A program made the position numbers and the translations under genes. Below, piece by piece: positions 57,604 to 64,000 of a stretch of DNA of 64,000 bases (its first letter is position 1; each line of letters begins with the position of its first letter). A model generated the notes under the pieces. The model saw only the letters and a program-made list of their open reading frames with translations, did not search any database and was not told the origin of the DNA. Location of the stretch: the NCBI GenBank assembly GCA_028554755.1, contig JAPTOF010000010.1, positions 14,394,501 through 14,458,500 on the forward strand, written 5' to 3'. This DNA comes from Cordia subcordata (taxonomy: Eukaryota; Streptophyta; Magnoliopsida; Boraginales; Cordiaceae).

Positions 57604-59040
57604 TCAAATGAAAAAGTTTACGAAGAAGAAGATGAGCCAATTATGATTGGACACAAACACTTGCCTAGAGCATGAAAATTTGTGAAAAATTATCCAATTG
57701 AGCAAGTCATAGATGATCTAAACAAAGGGGCAAGAACAAAAGGTAATGCAAATAATTTTTGTGAACATCATGCATTCTTATCTCATATTGAACCAAAATG
57801 TGTGGACGATGTTTTACATGATAATGATTAGATTATGGCTATGTAAGAAGAATTGAGTCAATTTAAAAGAAACAAAGTGTGGAAACTTGTTGAAAACCAA
57901 AGGATCAATCGGTAATTGGAACAAAGTGGGTATTTAGAGATAAACTTGATGAAAATGGTGTTATTGTGAGAGACAAAACTAGATTGGTTGTCAAATGATA
58001 CAATCAAAAGGAGGGCATTGATTATGATGAAACATATGCACCAATAGCACTTGTTGAATCTATTTGTATACTACTTGCTTTTGTATGTTTTATGAATTTC
58101 AAGCTTTATCAAATAGATATGGAAAGTGCATTTTTGAATGGTCTTATCAAAGAGGAGCTTTATGTTGAACAGCCACCCAGTTTTGCAGATGCCAATTTCC
58201 AAATCATGTTTATAAATTAGAAAAAGCTTTATATGGTTTGAAGCAAGCCCCACGTGCATGTTATAGAAGATTAAGTGGTTTTCTTGTACAAAATGGCTTT
58301 GCAAAAGGAAATTAGATTCACTTTATTCATTAAACTTGAAGGTGATGAAATGTTACTTGTGCAAATATATGTTAATGATATTATCTTTGGTTCTACTAGC
58401 ATGTCTTGTAAGAGAATTTTGCAAAACGTATGCACCAAGAATTCAGGATGAGCATGATGGGAGAATTATTATTTTTTCCTTAGGCTACAAATCAAGCAAA
58501 TGAAAGATGGAATCTTATCTAAGTACCATGAAAAGAATTTTTTGTTATCTTAAATGCACATCTAACCTTGATTTTTTGTGGTACTTAAAAGAGACAAGGG
58601 TTGAATTGATAGGGTATTCGAATGCGAATTTTGCTGGATGCCAAGTGGATAGAAAGAGTACAAGTGGAAGTTGTCTATTTCTTAGACAATCTAGAAATAA
58701 AATAGTGTTGCAGCATCCACAAATGAAGCCGAATACATTCCACAGGTAATTGTGTTGCTCAAATTCTTTGGATTAAGCAATATCTACATTATTATGGTCT
58801 GATTTTGAAAATACATCTATTTTTTGTGATAATACTAGTTCCATAAATTTAACTTGGAATCTTATTCAACATTCACAAACTAATTATAATGCGATTAGAT
58901 ATCATTTTGTTTGTGATCATATGCTTAAAGGTGACGTTAGTCTTGAGTTTGTGAGTACAAAAAATCAATTAGTTGATATTTTTACTAAACCCTGCATGAA
59001 GATAGATTTTGCATGATTAAAAGAAATCTTAGCATACTTG
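57604..59040 (+). pseudogene. Copia 3 reverse transcriptase and RNase H (broken)
   Basis: RT starts near 57830 (EELSQFKRNKVWKLVE) and is scattered over frames: the KLYQIDMESAFLNG region near 58102-58140 and [11 protein letters not shown] near 58233-58265. The catalytic box reads IYVNDIIFG at about 58366-58392 where YVDD is usual. RNase H includes LIGYSNANFAGCQVDRKSTSG (58605-58665), AIRYHFVCDHMLKGDV (about 58890-58935) and LVDIFTKPCMK (about 58970-59000). Confidence 0.8.
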
Positions 59041-59530
59041 AATTTGATTGATTGTGTTTGTGATTCATATATGCTTATTGTGTGTTAATTGAGTGGTTTG
59101 ATTGATGATTTTTTACTTGATTCTTGTATTTTTTGTGTGTTTGAGTACCTATTCGAGTGTGTATTGCATTTTCATTCAAAATTTTTGAAAAACTATATTT
59201 TTCTCACTAATAGGCATGCCTGCATTGGGTTTAGGCAGCCGAATAGGGCCTACTAGATAACTTCTTTAAAAGACTCATTATCTATTTTATGTATTAGGCA
59301 CGCCTTGGACCTTACTGAGTGACCAGAAACCATATCAGAAAAAGAAATAGGGTAACTTTTCAAATTCTTATTTACTTTAATAGTCTAACCTTATTCCAAT
59401 CCCTTTAAACCTTATTTTCTCTTAAAAACTCTCTTCAGAAACACAAAAATCTTCCGATAAACTTGTTTTCTCCCTAAACTCCTCAAACTTTTATTCAAAA
59501 CTCTCTCTTCCTACTACTTTTTTTTGAAAT

Positions 59531-59758
59531 CATGAAGGGGAACCCATCTTTACAAAGCTGTCGAGGATTAAGAGAAGTAAAAGTTAGATCCAAAAAGACA
59601 ATATGTGATCAAAGTCTAAAGGGCAAAGTCAAGGAATCATAAATCATTGTGATCGACAATGATCCAATTAATGAAGCTCCCAAGCAAGAAACCAAAGGGA
59701 AGAAAACTATCAAAGAAGAGAAAGAAGCTGTTGCTATTGATGATAGTTTCCCCAAGTG
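59531..59758 (+). pseudogene. Start of the post-pol ORF of copia 3
   Basis: The ATG at 59531 opens a Lys-rich segment (MKGNPSLQSCRGLREVKVRS) with a stop at 59639, continuing as KQETKGKKTIKEEKEA in a nearby frame to about 59758. It sits about 490 bp after pol, as the copia 2 ORF sits about 400 bp after its pol, and is likewise basic. The rest of the ORF is missing. Confidence 0.45.
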
Positions 59759-59759
59759 A

Positions 59760-60377
59760 TTTTACTCTTTTTTTTTTTTTTTGCAATAAAACTTGTTTAT
59801 TAGTCTATCTTATCATATTTTTTTTCTCGTCAAACCCCACCGAGCGGCATGTTTTGCATTATCCATAAATGTGCATGAAATCTTTTTAGAATGTTGTTTT
59901 TGGGTTTCTTACATATTATCATGAATGATTATAAACTTCTTTTTGAATGATCTATATTAATTTTTAATCTTGCCTTATTACTTATTTTGGTGATGCTAAA
60001 AGGGAGAGAAATATGAATTGTGTCGTGATATGTGGATTGATGTATGGATTATGATTGTGATGATACTTGTGTGGATTATGAATTATGTGCAATGTTGGAT
60101 TGATATGTGGATTATGATTATGATGATATGTGTGGGATTATGAGTGTGATGATTTGTGTATTAATAAGTGGATTATAATTGAGATGATATATAATTGGTC
60201 ATACTTTAAACTTTTGTGAATGTACCTATTGGTATATGCATATAGTAAGAAGAGTTAGATATCCCATTAATCTTAAATATCGATAGCATATTCTCAGGAG
60301 GAGTTCTTATAAACATATCAAAACATTCATCTTTAGATCACATATAGGTTTGTCATCATTAAAAAAAGGGGAGACCG
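59760..60377. other. 3' non-coding spacer of copia 3 ending in a polypurine tract
   Basis: T-rich, then GATTATGA-type imperfect repeats (60040-60180) and TTTTGGTGATGCTAAAAGGGAG (59982). It ends at AAAAAAAGGGGAGACC (60361-60376), the likely polypurine tract before the LTR. Confidence 0.55.
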
Positions 60378-61670
60378 TTAGCATTATTGCTTTACTTGGA
60401 CGTGTTTTGGTGATGAATTGTCATAGATATGTGAATGGTTGCCATTTCTTGATGAATGATTAATATGCGTTGATGAGTGATTAATATATGATGATGAATG
60501 TATAACAGACATTGGTGAAAGCTTTATCATGGTTTTCAATCCTATTGATCTAAGTACTGAGTTAGTACAATGAATGTATGTTGAATATATGATGAATGAC
60601 TCTTGAACTCTTATGAGCTTTGAATGTTACTAAAGAAATTGTTAAGTTCATGAGTTGTCAAAGAACTTATGTGCTTTGAAAGAAGATCATTCATAACCTA
60701 AGACATCAAGTCAACGTGCTCAAAGTTCATCTTGTTTGAAGACTTGAAAAGATGTGGCAAAATAAGGATGAGGACGGAAGACATAAGGGGCGTAGAAGTA
60801 GAATTGTTTGTGAGGTTGCCTTGCTTAAGTTCTTCTTGTCTTGATTTGGCTTGTTGCTATTGATGACATATGCTCTAAAAAGTTTTTCTAAAAATGCTTC
60901 ATGTTTTTCAAGTTTTTATGGATCAAAGCCAAGAATTGCAGCATGGACTTTAGTGGTTTTTGGCACATCTTAAAGTCTACTACTAGAAAAGCCCTTCTGG
61001 GCGACCAATTGGATAATTACATCACTCAATAGAGATTTTTGAGTTATGCTAAGATAATCCCAATCGGCGTGGCTGGTAGCAATCTAGTGCTCTCAGATAA
61101 GATTTAAGTTACCTATTGGGTGATGTATACCTGGAGATCGATACGTATCTAGCCTCGATTAGATTGATTAAAATTTGAAAATCTTATTCAAAACTAGCCA
61201 TTACTCGTATGACCACCTTCCTTACCCATTCCTTAACAATTTAGAAATTTTTATAGGTAAAAACATTTGTGTCTAACAACTATATCTTTATCATTGAGAG
61301 AGATAACACAATACAAGAACAACTAGAGAACATTAAACTTTCATCTTTTCAAAGGCAATCATACATTGTTGAGTTGTACTAGGTTTGTGCTCAATTATTA
61401 TTGCTTACACTTGCAAATACTTGTATAGGAAGAATAGCCTTTGGGTTGAGTGATTATCAATCTATAAAATTTGGGTTCATTGATTCGGGTAAAATCAATG
61501 GTTGTGAGTTGTTTTGCACTTAGCCAACTTGTGAAAAACACGAGTTCTAGTTGAGATTGTTGAAATTCTTAAGTGGGATGCTCAGGAAGTCAATGTAGGC
61601 TTGGTGCTGAACCATTAATGGAGTGTCTTCCTTACTGTTGCTTTTGCCTCACTTTTTGTTTTACTTTATC
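60378..61670 (+). repeat. 3' LTR of copia 3 (approximate)
   Basis: Starts after the polypurine tract. The later part has LTR wording shared with Sirevirus-like elements (CTCAGGAAGTCAATGTAGGC, GGTGCTGAACCATTAATGG near 61583-61620) and ends in a pyrimidine-rich stretch. Both ends are inferred; there is no partner LTR. Confidence 0.5.
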
Positions 61671-61689
61671 GATTTTCGTAACAACCTCA

Positions 61690-62480
61690 ACAACAATGAC
61701 ATGATCTTTCCCAAAACAATTGTTTAATTTTTACAAGCTCTATTTGCCTCTTCTCTAGAGCTAGCTTGCCACCCACATATATTTACATAATTGACACAAC
61801 CCACAACGAATCTCATTAACATGAATAAGGCTAGAACCATTTTCTTGAGACTTTCTAAAGATAGATCTCCTAAATGAGAATGGATTTGCTTTGGTATGAG
61901 GGCAACAACACCTGTAGTCAGGACATTTGGATAAAGATAGTAATGTTCATGATCTTCACGCCGATACCAATCTTCATGCTTGTCTTCAGATCTTGAATAG
62001 ACATAGAGTTAGAAGTAAAAGTTTCAGAACAATTAAGGGATTTAGTGAATTTACTAACAAACAAAATATTAAAAGGAAAATGCGAAAGATATAACATCAA
62101 CGATGACATAATAGATGATGTGGGATAGGCACTACCAACTCTATAAACAGATGTAAAAGAGCCATCTGCAGGTGTGACACTAAAGAAAAGACCAAGATGG
62201 AAATTAGAAGTAAGTAAAACATTACCACTAATATGGTCAGATACACCATAGCTAATTACCCAAGGATCGAGGTTTGGAACGATGTTGGAAATGAGTGCTG
62301 TGAAAGAACTGGTATTGGCATAAGAGGCTCTGATAGTACTTTAAGTAGATGCATTGCTTGTTGAGATGCCTACAACTATAAGAGGTAGAAGTACTTGACA
62401 CTTCTGATTGGGCCAATTATAAAGCGGCAGGACAAAATGATCCAAATTGGTATCACAACGTTATATGGGCCACTTGGTAA
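61690..62480 (-). pseudogene. Copia 4 protease and pre-integrase fragment (minus strand)
   Basis: Read on the minus strand: PNLDPWVISYGVSDHISGN (about 62275-62215), which corresponds to the protease box W-x-x-D-[ST]-G-A-S-D-H-[MI] but with the catalytic Asp replaced. Then LGLFFSVTPADGS, YLSHFPFNILFVSKFTKSLNC (about 62090-62025), LKTSMKIGIG and a pre-integrase SHLGDLSLESLKKMV (about 61890-61840). No LTR can be assigned to it. A broken remnant of a copia family different from copia 1-3. Confidence 0.75.
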
Positions 62481-62807
62481 AGAAAGGCTTTTTGTGGACC
62501 CTTATTCACAAATAATTCCGGGATGACCATAGAAGCAGAAAAGACGAGTGGCCTTGTTTCTTTACGACAGATATGTGGGCCATCTTCGGAGGTTCAAAGG
62601 TTTGAGGCCAATCCATGGACATGGAGATTTTTCATTATCAACCCATAAAAATGGAGTAAGCCATGAAGTAGAAACAGAGAATTTTGGCAACTCATGAAAT
62701 CTGCTTCGAACCCATGAACTTGATAGACAAAGAATGCCATGGAATTCCAAGCGAACCCATGAAATCTACTTTGAACCCATTGAATCTAGATACAAGGCTA
62801 AGCCATT
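62481..62807. other. Unassigned stretch between copia 4 and the following LTR
   Basis: Three imperfect repeats of CCATGAA(A/G)T...AACCCATGAA-like sequence occur (62630-62780). A 62-codon minus ORF (62562-62750) shows no recognisable domain. Confidence 0.35.
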
Positions 62808-63197
62808 TGGGCTTGAACTTAGGCTAGCCCAATTAGAAGTAAGGTTATTTTTACTACTTTTCTTTTAGTATTAAGACCTTATAGAAGTATAAATACTCAT
62901 TTTTACTAGAAAGAAAAGTTTTATTTATATTTACAAACAATTTGCATTGACTTTGTCAATTTCTTAATATTTTGCAAATGAGGCATATTTGCATTCCCTA
63001 GCTGTATCAAGAATTGATTTTCTTATCAAAGTATCTTTACTTTGTGGTGAATTTCTATTCTTGTTGTATTTTTTATCCCTATTATTTGCATTCTAGTCTT
63101 CGACATAATAGGGAAGGAATTTATCTAGCTTAATTTCTGAATTCAAAGCGTGCATTGAAGTTTCAAGATCAATCTATATCCTTGGAGTTTCGCATCA
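62808..63197 (+). repeat. LTR with primer site (gypsy chromovirus type, left edge approximate)
   Basis: Ends GTTTCGCATCA, and the primer-like TGGTAGCAGAGC follows at 63200. A TATA box GTATAAATAC lies at 62888-62897. Wording near the start (AGCCCAATTAGAAGTAAGG) recalls the TRIM-like LTR (GGCCCAATTCTAG). No partner LTR is in the window. Confidence 0.5.
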
Positions 63198-63199
63198 TT

Positions 63200-63211
63200 T
63201 GGTAGCAGAGC
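63200..63211 (+). other. Primer binding site (initiator tRNA-Met type)
   Basis: TGGTAGCAGAGC differs at one base from TGGTATCAGAGC and lies two bases after the LTR end. Confidence 0.6.
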
Positions 63212-63245
63212 TAGGCCTCAATTTGGGGACCTCTGGGTTATGGGC

Positions 63246-63617
63246 CTACCATGCTTTTGTGTCATCATTATAAAGTGGCCCAACTAGAAGTGTTAAGTAC
63301 TCATCCATATGTGATCTTCTTTCCAACCCCTTTCCATAATGATTCTTGCTTACATTATTCCTTTCTTTTGCAAAAAGATTCATCCTCGAATCTTGACCTT
63401 TCAAATGCTTGCAACACTCATGGTCCGTGTGAATGATTGCCTTCTTTGGCATCCCTTTAGGCATGTCATCCCATAACATATTTTTGAACTTCTGCAACAT
63501 TGCAATTGAACCACTAGGAAATTTGGGGTTAATGTTAGTCTTAGGTAAATAAGGCTCTCTAAATTGAGTTACTACAAGTGGGCTCTTGCACATATATGCA
63601 CTCATGAGCTCTCCCAT
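63246..63617 (-). pseudogene. Rearranged chromovirus pol fragment (minus strand)
   Basis: A 123-codon open frame joins two distant parts of gypsy pol. Residues about 10-55 match the segment before RT (REPYLPKTNINPKFPSG, AMLQKFKNMLWDDMPKGMP; relatives have LLQEFEDVFPEEMPxGLP). Residues about 59-72 match the RNase H block IIHTDHExxKHLKGQ. The RT core between them is missing. It lies antisense just inside the LTR/primer site at 62808-63211. It is probably a deletion derivative, not a gene. Confidence 0.6.
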
Positions 63618-63626
63618 ATGATGAAC

Positions 63627-63922
63627 CTTGATTAGAGTATAGAACTTGTGTAGTAGCCCAAACAGATTTACAAGTCATAAACTGTTGAAGACCTTACATA
63701 AGTTTTGGCTCCGAAGACTACCATAATAAACTGAATTGTTACAAAATCATTCTTGCTTACATCACTTGATTAGCATATAGAACTTGGGCAGTAGCCCAAA
63801 TGGATTTACAAATCCTAAACTGCTGAAAACATCATATAAGTTATCGCTCCAAAGACTGCCTTAGTAAACTGACTAATAGTGTCCACACGATGCCAAGTAC
63901 GAGCATCAATTTTAGATAAATT
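63627..63922. repeat. 148-bp tandem duplication
   Basis: CTTGATTAGAGTATAGAACTTG (63627) and CTTGATTAGCATATAGAACTTG (63775) start two copies, 148 bp apart, that stay alike to TAAACTGA. By eye they differ at roughly one base in eight. On the minus strand it may be copia gag-like, but this could not be supported. Confidence 0.75.
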
Positions 63923-64000
63923 ACATGAAGAATCAGACACCAAGTATATTCTAAACCTTGGCCAAGAAATCAAATCTCTACTACGATTGACTAATAGGAA

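Larger units (their letters stand above)
53692..61670 (+). mobile_element. Ty1/copia retrotransposon 3 (5'-truncated)
   Basis: The zinc knuckle end of gag, protease, integrase, RT, RNase H, a post-pol ORF start, a polypurine tract and an LTR lie on the plus strand. No 5' LTR or gag start is present. The retroelement sequence begins abruptly after an A-run at about 53691. A solo LTR interrupts gag. Decay is heavy. The layout resembles copia 2 (pol, extra ORF, long 3' spacer, LTR), so both belong to a Sirevirus-like group. Confidence 0.8.

Overview
The window is plant nuclear DNA, most likely from a eudicot, and it is almost entirely transposable-element sequence. The evidence is AT-rich DNA, GT-AG introns, plant-type Ty1/copia and Ty3/gypsy elements (Athila-like and Tat-like), PIF/Harbinger and CACTA-like DNA transposons, and no operons or ribosome binding sites. 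I found no rRNA, tRNA or CRISPR. Species cannot be told from this. The only probable host gene I could support is a small two-exon secreted cysteine-rich (defensin-like) gene on the minus strand at 52295-52843, in a 4.9 kb AT-rich island (48.8-53.7 kb).

Layout. 1-1840: 5' part of a minus-strand copia element (LTR, primer site, gag, protease) inserted in a PIF/Harbinger transposon (1841-5084; Myb/SANT-like ORF plus broken DDE transposase, right terminal repeat and TAA). 5088-6544: unassigned. 6545-6875: decayed CACTA-like subterminal repeats, cut by the LTR of an Athila-like gypsy element (6881-13464). That element is broken inside its integrase and fused to the RT/RNase H tail of a copia element (copia 2, 13465 to about 48777).

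Copia 2 hosts a nested stack. A 3.2 kb solo LTR (15758-18925) interrupts its post-pol ORF. A 1 kb TRIM-like gypsy derivative (21441-22454), a Tat-like gypsy element (22879-38277) and an Athila-like element (38465-47556, minus strand) interrupt its 3' end. The Tat element contains a minus-oriented solo LTR (29772-31789) and another solo LTR (32672-36571). The latter itself contains a third solo LTR (33934-35558) and a Tourist-like MITE (35891-36362). Most insertion edges are fixed by 5-bp target duplications (3 bp for the MITE) and by intact paralogous sites elsewhere in the window.

48.8-53.7 kb is the gene-bearing island. 53690 to about 61670 is a third copia element, 5'-truncated and carrying a solo LTR in its gag. 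61.7-64 kb holds a minus-strand copia fragment, an LTR with primer site, and a rearranged chromovirus fragment.

All retroelement genes seen carry stops, frameshifts or lost catalytic residues, so nothing here looks autonomous. The most interesting signals are: the defensin-like gene; a spliced antisense extra ORF in the Tat element; its 107-bp tandem array; GGTCGACC modules upstream of TATA boxes in unrelated LTRs; and an LTR-like promoter module between pol and the extra ORF of copia 2.
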